A stretch of 34,474 nt of DNA from Lachnospiraceae bacterium (GCA_017619975.1 JAFZRH010000065.1:1-34474), one strand, 5' to 3'; shown: positions 1-7,603, numbered from the stretch's first letter. The notes: generated by a model not told the origin, from the letters alone. Numbers and translations are program-made.

Positions 1-458
1 CCCTGGCAGTTGTATTTATCGGTCTCGCGCGTCACCCGGATCGGCAGGACCACGTCGGAGCCGAGCGCGAGCTCAGAGTCCGGGTTTTCGGTCAGACTGA
101 TGACCGAAACGCCTTTTTTCTTACAGATCGAAAGGATCGGCAGCAGTTCCTGCGTCTTACCGCCGCGGGACGCGAAAAGGATGACGTCGCCGGCCGTAAG
201 GAAGCCGGATGCGCCGTGGACTGCCTCCGCCGGGGATAAAAAGCGGGCCGGCCGGTCGATGCAGCACATCAGATGCGCAAAGTGACGGCAGAGGATGCCG
301 CTGTGTCCGCAGCCGGACGCCGCGATGCGCGGCGCGTCTTTTAGGAGCGCCACGGCGCGGGAAAAAGCCTCTTCGTCAAAGGCGGAGAGGGTCGCCCGGA
401 TGCTCTCGATCTCGATCGGAAAGGCCTCCCGGGCTGCCTTTAAGGCTTGTTCCGTCAT
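1..458 (-). CDS. SIS-domain phosphosugar-binding protein (3' end outside window)
   Basis: The reverse frame is open from an ATG at 458 to the window edge, giving 152 residues without a stop. The sequence has the sugar isomerase (SIS) pattern: a glycine-rich phosphosugar loop SGCGHSG near residue 48, followed by an FAHL helix, then ASRGGKTQEL near residue 100, which matches the SRSGxTxE signature of KpsF/GutQ/GlmS-type SIS domains. Family members isomerise or bind phosphorylated sugars in the cytoplasm. The ATG overlaps the stop of the upstream triose-phosphate-isomerase-like gene by an ATGA junction, so the two are translationally coupled and probably serve one sugar-phosphate pathway. The substrate cannot be told from the sequence. 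A SIS-domain transcription regulator is unlikely because no HTH precedes the SIS fold. Confidence 0.85.
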   Translation of the reverse strand, partial: MTEQALKAAREAFPIEIESIRATLSAFDEEAFSRAVALLKDAPRIAASGCGHSGILCRHFAHLMCCIDRPARFLSPAEAVHGASGFLTAGDVILFASRGGKTQELLPILSICKKKGVSVISLTENPDSELALGSDVVLPIRVTRETDKYNCQ

Positions 459-1165
459 GCCTGCCTCCCGTTCCGCTCGTCCCAGGCCTGCCGCACGGCG
501 CGGATCATTTCCACAGCCATGGCGGCCGGATCGGCGGCCTTGATGATCCCGCTGGTGGAGCCGGTGGCCTGCGCGCCGAGCATGATCGTACGGTACACGT
601 CATTCGCGTTCGAGATGCCGGCTCCCTGCAGGACCATGATCCGCGGATCGATCTCGCGGACCACCCGGAGGGTCTCCCGCACGTAGCTTTCATCGCTGGT
701 CTGGCCCGTTCCGATCAGGCTCGTGGGCTCCGCCACGACCAGGTTCGGGGAAAGGCGTACGATCGCGTCCAGATCCTGCGGCGTGTCGGCGCAGACGATC
801 GTCGCCAGCCCGACTTCATCGGCGCGCTGAATGGTCTTTGCAATGGTCTCCAGGGAGAGCGGCTTTTCGGCGTGGTTCAGCATGACACCGTCCGCGCCGG
901 CGGCTTTTACGGCCTCCGGCAGCACGGAGCCCAGACCTCTTCCGACGGGAAGCGGATCCATGTGCTGCGCAAAAACGAAGATGCGCTCCGTGTTTTCGGC
1001 CAGCAGCCGGATGTCGGTGTACTGCGGCGTGACGATCACGTCCACGTCGTAACGAATGGCTGCCTGATCGATCACTTTGACCAATTTCAGCAGCTCATCT
1101 CCGTAAAGATAGGCTTTCGGTCCAAATTCAAAAAAAGGGGCTTTAATGGGAAAATTGGGATACAT
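455..1165 (-). CDS. Triose-phosphate-isomerase-like TIM-barrel protein
   Basis: This 236-residue protein is close in length to the short archaeal type of triose-phosphate isomerase. Two catalytic elements are recognisable: the histidine in FAQHMDP (His68) and the glutamate in VAEPTSLIGTG (Glu146) with the following phosphate loop. The usual N-terminal Asn-x-Lys is instead Gly-Pro-Lys (residues 15-17), so the lysine is kept but the asparagine is lost. That, and its place beside a SIS protein and a DeoR regulator, suggest a pathway-specific isomerase for another small ketose or aldose phosphate (compare the TPI-fold tetrulose-phosphate isomerases of erythritol pathways) rather than the glycolytic enzyme. 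The start has an AACGGAGG ribosome site. It is first in a leftward operon with the SIS gene. Confidence 0.8.
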   Translation of the reverse strand: MYPNFPIKAPFFEFGPKAYLYGDELLKLVKVIDQAAIRYDVDVIVTPQYTDIRLLAENTERIFVFAQHMDPLPVGRGLGSVLPEAVKAAGADGVMLNHAEKPLSLETIAKTIQRADEVGLATIVCADTPQDLDAIVRLSPNLVVAEPTSLIGTGQTSDESYVRETLRVVREIDPRIMVLQGAGISNANDVYRTIMLGAQATGSTSGIIKAADPAAMAVEMIRAVRQAWDERNGRQA

Positions 1166-1188
1166 ATGGCCTCCGTTCTTTTGTTTGC

Positions 1189-1216
1189 TTTCGATTTAAT
1201 TATAAATATGTTTCGG
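1189..1216 (-). promoter_or_regulatory. Candidate DeoR-type operator, two CGAAA boxes 22 bp apart
   Basis: Reading the reverse strand, CCGAAA lies in the -35/-10 spacer (1216-1211) and TCGAAA lies just past the -10 (1194-1189), so the boxes are direct repeats 22 bp apart, two helical turns. CGAAA/TTTCG direct repeats are typical of operators for DeoR-family sugar regulators such as AgaR. The same boxes at the same spacing occur at 23320-23346. That the adjacent DeoR gene binds here is inference. Confidence 0.6.
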
Positions 1217-1227
1217 CTTTCTGTCAA
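1199..1227 (-). promoter_or_regulatory. Promoter of the TPI-like/SIS operon
   Basis: On the reverse strand, a perfect TTGACA (1227-1222) and a perfect TATAAT (1204-1199) are separated by exactly 17 nt, about 35 nt before the TPI-like start. Such a consensus promoter would be strong and so probably needs repression. CGAAA boxes lie over it. Confidence 0.85.
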
Positions 1228-1274
1228 TATCTTATAAGAATATACGGCCGGACCGCTTTCTTCTTCGGCGGCTC

Positions 1275-1303
1275 TTGATAAAAAGTCCGGGGCATGATAA
1301 GAT
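1275..1303 (+). promoter_or_regulatory. Promoter of the DeoR-family gene
   Basis: TTGATA (1275-1280) and TAAGAT (1298-1303) are separated by 17 nt and lie about 60 nt upstream of the ATG at 1367, divergent from the TPI-like promoter. Confidence 0.6.
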
Positions 1304-1366
1304 AAACCGTACGTCGAAGACGCCGTTTCCGGCGCCGTGCCTTTACGGGCGAAGGAAAGAACCGTT

Positions 1367-2116
1367 ATGAACCGATTTCGCAGGGGAACTATCGAAAACT
1401 ATATCCGGGAGCATCACGAAGTCACGATCGGGATGCTGCAGCAGCTGTGCCCGGACGTTTCCCTCATGACGATCCACCGCGACTTAAACGTCCTGGAGGA
1501 AGCCGGCAAGATCATGAAGATCCGGGGCGGCGCGGTCTGGGTGCAGCACGACAAGGATCCCGTATTCGAAGAAAGACTGCGGGAAAATATGACGGGCAAG
1601 GAGCAGATCGCGCAGAAGGCCCTGGCGTTCATCAGCGGAAAAGGCAGCGTCTTTCTGGATTCCGGAACCACCTGTTTAAAGATCGCGCGCGGACTCCCGG
1701 AGGGGGATTACCCCGTCTTTACCACGGCGCCGCATATCGCGCTGGAGCTGGCCAAACTCGAGCGCCCGCAGATCGTTCTCTGCGGCGGCGTGTTAAGCCG
1801 CAGGAATCTCGCGCTTTCCGGCCCGAACACGCTGCGTTTTCTGGAGGAGGTCAATCTGGACGTCGCCTTCCTGGGCGTTTCCGGGGCGATGGCGGACGCC
1901 GGCTTTACCTGCGGCAGCGACGAGGACCGGCAGGTGAAGCAATGTGTGCTGCGGCGCGCGGCCACGCGGATCCTGGTCTGCGACAAAACCAAGTTTTCGC
2001 GCCGGATGCCTTTTACTTTCGCGTACTTTTCCGACATCGACATCCTGATCTCGGACGACGCCGTGCCGGCAGACATCCGGGCAGCAGCGGAAGCGAACGG
2101 CGTGAAAATCTTATAA
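1367..2116 (+). CDS. DeoR-family transcriptional regulator
   Basis: The 249-residue protein has the DeoR layout. An N-terminal winged helix carries the recognition segment SLMTIHRDLNVLEEAGKI and ends in RGGA. A C-terminal sugar-phosphate-sensing domain begins near residue 90, with the FLDSGTT motif and later GVSGA and CDKTKF segments. DeoR regulators are usually cytoplasmic repressors released by a phosphorylated sugar intermediate, which fits the divergent isomerase and SIS genes. I chose the ATG at 1367 rather than the in-frame GTG at 1337 because GAAGGAAAG lies correctly before the ATG and the extra residues are not DeoR-like. Likely targets are the divergent TPI-like operon and, from matching boxes, the glycosidase promoter near 23330. 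Regulation of the downstream dehydrogenase operon is possible but its operator looks different. Confidence 0.9.
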   Translation: MNRFRRGTIENYIREHHEVTIGMLQQLCPDVSLMTIHRDLNVLEEAGKIMKIRGGAVWVQHDKDPVFEERLRENMTGKEQIAQKALAFISGKGSVFLDSGTTCLKIARGLPEGDYPVFTTAPHIALELAKLERPQIVLCGGVLSRRNLALSGPNTLRFLEEVNLDVAFLGVSGAMADAGFTCGSDEDRQVKQCVLRRAATRILVCDKTKFSRRMPFTFAYFSDIDILISDDAVPADIRAAAEANGVKIL

Positions 2117-2146
2117 AAGCAAGTTTTGATATCGTTACAAAAAGGA

Positions 2147-2361
2147 GCTGTGAAAAAACACCGGAATGTGTCATCCTGAGCACAGCGAAGGATCTTTCGC
2201 CCGAAGGGCGAATTTTCTTATTGATGATGGGAAAAGATTCTTCGACTCCGGCAAAAGCAAATGCCTTCCCCAGAGGGGAAGGTGGCACGGCGAAGCCGTG
2301 ACGGATGAGGTTTTTGCTTTTGCCGTCGCTCAGAATGACACGGGATGCGTTTTTTCACAGC
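2147..2361 (+). repeat. MITE-like repeat, copy 1 (interrupted)
   Basis: The element is bounded by GCTGTGAAAAAA and TTTTTTCACAGC, perfect terminal inverted repeats. Inside are GTCATCCTGAGC near the left end and GCTCAGAATGAC near the right, an internal TTCGCCC-gaa-GGGCGAA hairpin (2196-2212), and GAAGGATC pairing with GATTCTTC. It shares these blocks with copies at 8689-8852 and 12744-12907 but is about 50 nt longer because another repeat interrupts its centre. It fills the space between the DeoR gene and the dehydrogenase promoter. Confidence 0.9.
2261..2313 (+). repeat. Second repeat nested in copy 1
   Basis: This stretch of about 53 nt contains two back-to-back hairpins: CCTTCCCC-aga-GGGGAAGG (2264-2282) and CACGGC-gaa-GCCGTG (2286-2300), ending ACGGATGAGG. 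It sits where copies 2 and 3 of the host element have an uninterrupted GCAATTGC centre. I recognise this type as a common intergenic repeat of gut Clostridia. Exact boundaries are uncertain by a few bases. Confidence 0.75.
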
Positions 2362-2387
2362 TTCTTTGCTGGAAAAGCAAAAACCGC

Positions 2388-2416
2388 TTGACAAAAATGT
2401 TATAAGATGTTAAAAA
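2388..2416 (+). promoter_or_regulatory. Promoter of the dehydrogenase operon
   Basis: A consensus TTGACA (2388-2393) is followed after 17 nt by a weaker -10, TAAAAA (2411-2416), which has an extended TGT before it. The E2 ATG at 2447 has GGAGG at 2436-2440. The -10 sits at the centre of a large dyad, so regulation is expected. Confidence 0.7.
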
Positions 2417-2434
2417 TAACATAACATAACATTT
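2395..2434. promoter_or_regulatory. 40-bp concentric dyad over the dehydrogenase -10
   Basis: Two inverted repeats share the same centre (2414/2415). The outer arms are AAATGTTAT (2395-2403) and ATAACATTT (2426-2434); the inner arms are ATGTTA (2407-2412) and TAACAT (2417-2422). Fifteen of 20 positions pair. The dyad covers the spacer, the -10 and the probable start site, as expected for a repressor operator. Which regulator binds is unknown; the DeoR gene upstream and the LysR downstream are candidates. Confidence 0.65.
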
Positions 2435-2446
2435 CGGAGGAATCAT

Positions 2447-3724
2447 ATGGCGCAGGCTGTCATCATGCCGAAAGCAGGCATTACGGTGGAAAGCTGTTTA
2501 ATCGGCAGCTGGAATAAAAAGGTGGGCGACCCGGTAAAAGAGGGCGACATCCTTTTTACCTATGAAACGGATAAAACGGTCTTTGAATGTGAGTCGACGG
2601 CGTCCGGAACGCTGCTGGCTGTTTTTTATTCGGACGGGGATGAAGTGCCCTGCCTGGAACCGGTCTGTGTGATCGGAGAAAAAGGGGAGGATTTTGAAGC
2701 GCTGCGGCCCGCCTCCGCCGCTTCTTCGGAAGCGCCGGAAAAGCCGGCTCAGGCAGAAGAGAAGCCCGGGCGGGCTGACGGAAAGCCGGAAGAACGCGGG
2801 AAAGCGGCCTTCGAGCCCGCGCCCGCAGCGGAATCGAGAGGCGTTTCCCCGCGGGCCAGAAAGCTGGCGGAGCAATCGGGGACGGATCTAAAGGGGGCCG
2901 TTCCGAGCGGGCCGAACGGACGCGTCATCGAGCGGGACGTACGGGAGCTGATGCGCTCCGGCGAGAAAGCAGCGGCTGCCGAACCTGCGGCAGCGCCGGC
3001 AGTCCCTGCGGAAGCGAAGGCGGCGGAACCGGAGTACGACGAGATCCGCTTTAACGGCATCCGCCGGACCATCAGCCGGAACATGAAGGAATCGCTTCTG
3101 AATTCCGCGCAGCTGACGCACCAGTTCTCCTTTGATGCTTCCGCGCTGCTGGCCCTCAGGCAGTGGCTGAAAGAAGCGGGCGGGCCGGCCGCGGGCATCA
3201 CGGTCGGGGACATGGTGCTCTACGGCGTCGCGCAGACCCTGCTTACCTGCCCGGACTTAAACGCCTGCATGCCGGACGATATCACGATCCGCCGCTACCG
3301 GCACGTAAACTTAAGCGTGGCGGTGGATACGCCGCGCGGACTGATCGTTCCGGTCATTCCGCACGCGGAGACCTTGAGCCTGGAAGAGCTTTCCCGGAAA
3401 GTCAAGGAGCTGGCGGCGGCAGCCCGGGATGGCAGCCTTTCGCCGGATCAGTTAAGCGGAGGAAGCATTACGGTCAGCAATCTGGGGGGCTTCGGCGTGG
3501 AATCCTTCACCCCGGTCTTGAATCCGCCGCAGACGGGGATCATCGGCGTATGCAAAACGGTGGACAGACCCCGCCGCGCGAAGGACGGCTCCCTCGAGCT
3601 GTATCCGGCCATGACCTTAAGCCTGACCTACGATCACCGCGCGATCGACGGGGCCCCCGCCTCGCGCTACATGCAGACGCTTTGCCGGACGCTGGAACAG
3701 TTCCCGCGGCTGCTGGTACGATAA
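2447..3724 (+). CDS. Dihydrolipoamide acyltransferase (E2) of a 2-oxoacid/acetoin-type dehydrogenase
   Basis: The 425-residue E2 core protein has three expected domains. An N-terminal lipoyl domain carries its lipoylated lysine in ETDKT (Lys43). An Ala/Pro/Glu-rich linker leads to a peripheral-subunit-binding domain near residues 132-168 (SPRARKLAEQSGTDL, then GPNGRVIERDV). The C-terminal acyltransferase domain ends with the catalytic DHRAIDG motif (His397, Asp401). A second Ala-rich linker separates the last two domains. E2 passes the acyl group from E1 to CoA and builds the core of the complex. It is the first gene of an E2-E3-E1 operon with a good GGAGG site. Sequence alone does not separate pyruvate, acetoin and branched-chain substrates. 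Confidence 0.93.
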   Translation: MAQAVIMPKAGITVESCLIGSWNKKVGDPVKEGDILFTYETDKTVFECESTASGTLLAVFYSDGDEVPCLEPVCVIGEKGEDFEALRPASAASSEAPEKPAQAEEKPGRADGKPEERGKAAFEPAPAAESRGVSPRARKLAEQSGTDLKGAVPSGPNGRVIERDVRELMRSGEKAAAAEPAAAPAVPAEAKAAEPEYDEIRFNGIRRTISRNMKESLLNSAQLTHQFSFDASALLALRQWLKEAGGPAAGITVGDMVLYGVAQTLLTCPDLNACMPDDITIRRYRHVNLSVAVDTPRGLIVPVIPHAETLSLEELSRKVKELAAAARDGSLSPDQLSGGSITVSNLGGFGVESFTPVLNPPQTGIIGVCKTVDRPRRAKDGSLELYPAMTLSLTYDHRAIDGAPASRYMQTLCRTLEQFPRLLVR

Positions 3725-3739
3725 AAAGGAGGAAAGAAG

Positions 3740-5113
3740 ATGAGTGAGATCTTTGACGTTTTGATCATCGGCGGCGGCCCGGGCGGTTACCGGGCGGCCG
3801 AACGGGCCGCGGAAGGCGGCTTAAAGACCGTGATCTTTGAAGAAAACAAATTCGGCGGGACCTGCCTGAACGAAGGCTGCATCCCCACCAAAACGCTCTT
3901 AAATTCAGCCAAGCTTGTCCGGCACGCCCAGGAAAGCGAGGCTTTCGGCGTAAAAAGCGAATCGGTGCAGTACGATCACGCGGCCGTGATCGCCCGAAAG
4001 GATAAAGTCGTCAAGACCCTGGTCCGCGGTGTCGAGGTCGCGATGCGCCATGAAAATATCAAGGTCGTCCGGGGCAAAGCCGAGATCGAAGGACGGAACG
4101 ATTCCGGCTTTACGGTCACGGCGGCCGGCGAAAGCTATACCGGCCGGAACCTGATCATCGCTTCCGGCTCCAAAACGGCGATCCCGCCTGTTCCGGGCTT
4201 AAAAGAAGGCCTTGAAAGCGGTTTCGTCATCACCAGCCGGGAGGCGCTGGAGGAAAAAGATCTGCCGAAGCAGCTGGCCGTGATCGGCGGCGGCGTGATC
4301 GGACTGGAGCTGGCCTGTTTCTACGCTTCGGTCGGCACGGCCGTCACGGTGATCGAGATGCTTCCGAAGATCGCCGGCAATACGGATCCGGATATCTGCG
4401 CGCAGCTGATGAAGATCTACGGCAAGCGCGGCATGCGCTTTGCCCTGAGCAGCCGCGTTCTGGAAGTGACGAAAGATTCGCTCGTCTTCGAAAAGGACGG
4501 ACAGAAGGAAACGCTTGCCTGCGATAAGGTTCTCCTCTCGGCGGGCCGCATTCCTTCGACAGCCATCCCGGGCCTGGAAAAGCTCGGCGCGGAAATGAAC
4601 CGCGCCGCGATCGTCACGGATCGTCACCTGGAGACCAGCGTCCCCGGTCTGTACGCCGTAGGCGACTGCAACGGGAAGCTGATGCTGGCGCATACGGCGT
4701 ACCGGGAGGCCGAAGTCGCCGTGAATCATATCCTGGGGAAGGCGGATGAGATCCGCTACGAATCGATCCCGTCCGTGATCTATACGGATCCGGAGGTCGC
4801 ATCGGTCGGAGAAAGCGCCGAAAGCGCAAAGAACAAGGGGATCTCGGTGAAGCAGGTCGTCCTGCCGCTCCGCTTCTCCGGGCGCTATCTGGCCGAGACC
4901 GAACGGGGAGAAGGCTTCCTGAAGCTGCTCGAGGACGAGGACAGAAAATGCATCATCGGCTGCCACGTGATCGGGCCGTATGCTTCGGAACTGATTGCCG
5001 GCGCCGCGCTCATGATCGACAGCGCGCTTCCGCCGGAACGTCTGGTCCGGACCGTTTTCCCGCATCCGACGGTCGGTGAAGTCCTCCGGGACGCCCTGTT
5101 TCAGCTGATATAA
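3740..5113 (+). CDS. lpdA: Dihydrolipoamide dehydrogenase (E3)
   Basis: The 457-residue flavoprotein has all landmarks of E3. The N-terminal FAD motif GGGPGGYRAAE is followed by the redox disulfide GGTCLNEGCIPTK (CxxxxC). A central NAD-binding motif VIGGGVIGLELACFYASVG follows, then the second FAD site in VGDCNG. The C-terminal dimer domain carries HPTVGE, the His-Glu pair that serves the active site of the partner subunit. It reoxidises the dihydrolipoyl arm of E2 with NAD+. It follows E2 after 15 nt with an AAAGGAGG site and precedes E1, so it is the dedicated E3 of this complex. The gene symbol is by function. Confidence 0.95.
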   Translation: MSEIFDVLIIGGGPGGYRAAERAAEGGLKTVIFEENKFGGTCLNEGCIPTKTLLNSAKLVRHAQESEAFGVKSESVQYDHAAVIARKDKVVKTLVRGVEVAMRHENIKVVRGKAEIEGRNDSGFTVTAAGESYTGRNLIIASGSKTAIPPVPGLKEGLESGFVITSREALEEKDLPKQLAVIGGGVIGLELACFYASVGTAVTVIEMLPKIAGNTDPDICAQLMKIYGKRGMRFALSSRVLEVTKDSLVFEKDGQKETLACDKVLLSAGRIPSTAIPGLEKLGAEMNRAAIVTDRHLETSVPGLYAVGDCNGKLMLAHTAYREAEVAVNHILGKADEIRYESIPSVIYTDPEVASVGESAESAKNKGISVKQVVLPLRFSGRYLAETERGEGFLKLLEDEDRKCIIGCHVIGPYASELIAGAALMIDSALPPERLVRTVFPHPTVGEVLRDALFQLI

Positions 5114-5126
5114 AAGGAGACCAGCC

Positions 5127-7592
5127 ATGCCGAAGAGTCTGTTTGTGGATCCCGCCGAACTGCGGGCGGAAGGAAAAATTGAATTTCAGCCGATTCCGGT
5201 GAACGTCTACCGAAAGACGCTGCAGGAAGAGGAAGCAAAATACGGAAAAGAAGCCCTGGTGCGGATCTGGCGGGATATCACGATCCTGCGGGAATTTGAA
5301 TCCATGCTGAACCAGATCAAGACGCAGGGCAAGTATGCGGATATCGACGTGAGCTACCCGGGCCCCGCACATCTGTCGCTGGGACAGGAGGCGGCGGCCG
5401 TCGGGCAGGCTTTCCTGCTGACGAAGGATGACTTTATCTTCGGCTCTCACCGCAGCCACAGCGAGATCCTGGCCAAGAGCCTTTCCTGCATCGAAAAGGA
5501 CAGCGACGAAGAACTGCTGCGGATCATGGAGGGCTTTTTAGAGGGGAAAACTCTGCGCGCCGTGGAGCGTCTGGGCGAGGCGGACTCCGTCAAAGAGCTG
5601 GCGATCCGTTTTGCCGTTTACGGGGCCTTAAGCGAGATCTTCGCGAGAAATACGGGCTTCCATCACGGCATGGGCGGTTCCATGCACGCCTTCTTCCTGC
5701 CTTTCGGCATCTATCCGAACAATGCGATCGTCGGCGGAAGCGGCACCATCGCCGCCGGCGCGGCGCTCTTTAAGAAGATCAACGAAAAGAACGGCAGCGT
5801 CATCTGCAACATCGGGGACGGGGCGCTCGGACGCGGCCCTGTCTGGGAAGCCATGAATTTCGCCGCGATGGATCAGTACCGGACGCTCTGGGAGGACAAG
5901 ACCGGCCTGCCGATCCTGTTCCATATCTTCAACAATGCCTACGGCATGGGCGGCCAGACGCGCGGAGAAACGATGGCCTACGACCTGGCCGCGCGCATGG
6001 GCAGCGGCGTGACCCCGAGTCAGCTGCACGCCGAACGCGTCGACGGGTACAACCCGCTGGCGGTCATCGACGCCATGGAGCGCAAGCTTCAGCTGCTGAA
6101 GGAAGGCAAAGGCCCGGTGATGCTGGATACCATCACCTACCGCCTGTCCGGCCACTCCACGTCGGATCAGAACGCCTACCGCACCAAGGAAGAGATCGCG
6201 GCCTGGGCGGCGATCGATCCGCTGGTCACGTACCGGGATTCGCTCACGAAAGCCGGTCTGGCAAAGGACGAAGAATTCGAGGAGATCCTCCGGAAGACGA
6301 AAGACCGGATGACAAGGATCTGCCGGCTGGCGGCCGATCCGGAAGAGTCGCCCTACGTTTCCTTTGCCGAGACGCCGCATTTCCTGGAGAAGCTGATGTT
6401 CTCCAATACGCATGTGCCGTCCATGGATCCTTCCCGCACGCCGCAGGCGCTGCTGCCCAAAGAAGAGGGCAGCCGCTACCGCCAGCTGAAGGAAAAGATC
6501 CGCAGCGCAACCGTTGACGGAAAGCCGGTCAGCAAGATGAAGCTCTTCAATCTGCGGGATGCCGTCAGCGAGGTCCTGCTGGACAGATTTTACGAAGATC
6601 CGACCATGATCTCGTACGGCGAGGACGTAAGGGACTGGGGCGGCGCCTTTGCGGTCTACCGCGGCTTTGCGGAGGTCCTGCCGTATAAACGCCTGTTCAA
6701 TGCTCCGATCTCCGAGGCGGCGATCGTCGGCTCCGCGGTCGGCTACGGCCTGTGCGGCGGACGCTGCGTGATCGAGCTGATGTACGCGGACTTCATCGGC
6801 TGCGCGGGCGACGAGATCTTCAATCAGTTAAGCAAGTGGCAGGCCATGTCGGCCGGGATCTTAAAGATGCCGGTCGTGCTTAGAGTCTCGGTGGGCTCCA
6901 AATACGGCGCGCAGCATTCGCAGGACTGGACCAGTCTCTGCACCCATATTCCGGGCCTTAAGGTCTGCTTCCCGGCGACGCCCTGGGAGGCGAAGGGACT
7001 CATGGAAGCGGCCCTGAACGGGACGGATCCGGTGGTCTTCTTCGAAAGTCAGCGGATCTACGACGTGGGCGAGCAGTTCCATGAGGGAGGCGTGCCGGCC
7101 GAACGTTATGAGATCCCCATCGGCGATACCAACCTGATCCGCAGCGGGAGGGATCTGACCATCCTGACCGTCGGCGCCGCCCTTTACCGGGCTGTGGCGG
7201 CGGCGGACCGTCTGTCGAAGGAATTCGGCCTGGAGGCAGAGATCATCAACCTGCATTCCCTGGTGCCGCTGGATTATACGAAGCTCGTTGCGTCCGTGCG
7301 CAAGACCGGCCGGGTCCTTCTTGTCTCAGATGCCTGCGCGCGCGGCTCCTTCCTGAATGACGTGGCACAGAACCTGACGTCGCTCTGCTTCGACGATCTG
7401 GATGCGCCGCCGGTGGTGGTCGGCGCCCGCAACTGGATCACGCCGCCCTTCGAGTTTGACGCGGATTTCTTCCCGCAGGCAGACTGGATCCTCGATGCGA
7501 TCCACGAGCGGATCGTGCCGCTTAAGGGCTACAGCGCCCGCCGCGGTGTCAGCGAAACCGAGCAGATGCGCCGAGCAAAAGAAGGCGTATAA
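5127..7592 (+). CDS. Fused E1 alpha-beta thiamine-diphosphate dehydrogenase
   Basis: The 821-residue protein joins the alpha and beta subunits of a 2-oxoacid dehydrogenase E1. The alpha part (about 40-450) has HHGMGGSMH, the thiamine-diphosphate motif starting GDGALGRG (230) and ending FNNAYG (269-273). The beta part (about 475-800) starts NLRDAVSEVL and has SYGEDV, FNAPISEAAIVG and GSKYGAQHSQDWTS. It decarboxylates the 2-oxo substrate (or cleaves acetoin) and acylates E2. Two features are longer than in the usual alpha chain: about 40 extra residues between GSHRSHSEILAKS and the GMGGSMH loop, and a longer gap inside the thiamine motif. It is the last gene of the operon, 13 nt after E3, and is followed by a hairpin terminator. 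The substrate is not determined. Confidence 0.92.
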   Translation: MPKSLFVDPAELRAEGKIEFQPIPVNVYRKTLQEEEAKYGKEALVRIWRDITILREFESMLNQIKTQGKYADIDVSYPGPAHLSLGQEAAAVGQAFLLTKDDFIFGSHRSHSEILAKSLSCIEKDSDEELLRIMEGFLEGKTLRAVERLGEADSVKELAIRFAVYGALSEIFARNTGFHHGMGGSMHAFFLPFGIYPNNAIVGGSGTIAAGAALFKKINEKNGSVICNIGDGALGRGPVWEAMNFAAMDQYRTLWEDKTGLPILFHIFNNAYGMGGQTRGETMAYDLAARMGSGVTPSQLHAERVDGYNPLAVIDAMERKLQLLKEGKGPVMLDTITYRLSGHSTSDQNAYRTKEEIAAWAAIDPLVTYRDSLTKAGLAKDEEFEEILRKTKDRMTRICRLAADPEESPYVSFAETPHFLEKLMFSNTHVPSMDPSRTPQALLPKEEGSRYRQLKEKIRSATVDGKPVSKMKLFNLRDAVSEVLLDRFYEDPTMISYGEDVRDWGGAFAVYRGFAEVLPYKRLFNAPISEAAIVGSAVGYGLCGGRCVIELMYADFIGCAGDEIFNQLSKWQAMSAGILKMPVVLRVSVGSKYGAQHSQDWTSLCTHIPGLKVCFPATPWEAKGLMEAALNGTDPVVFFESQRIYDVGEQFHEGGVPAERYEIPIGDTNLIRSGRDLTILTVGAALYRAVAAADRLSKEFGLEAEIINLHSLVPLDYTKLVASVRKTGRVLLVSDACARGSFLNDVAQNLTSLCFDDLDAPPVVVGARNWITPPFEFDADFFPQADWILDAIHERIVPLKGYSARRGVSETEQMRRAKEGV

Positions 7593-7603
7593 GAAGAAAG
7601 ACG

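Noticed and set aside
209-1237. Forward open frame over the SIS and TPI-like genes
   Set aside because: Arg/Gly-rich antisense product with no motif; the reverse-strand genes explain the region.
2166-2405. Small open frames in the repeats starting MCHPEHSEGSF
   Set aside because: The same peptide recurs in every repeat copy because the DNA is repeated; there is no ribosome site, and copies differ by frame-breaking changes.
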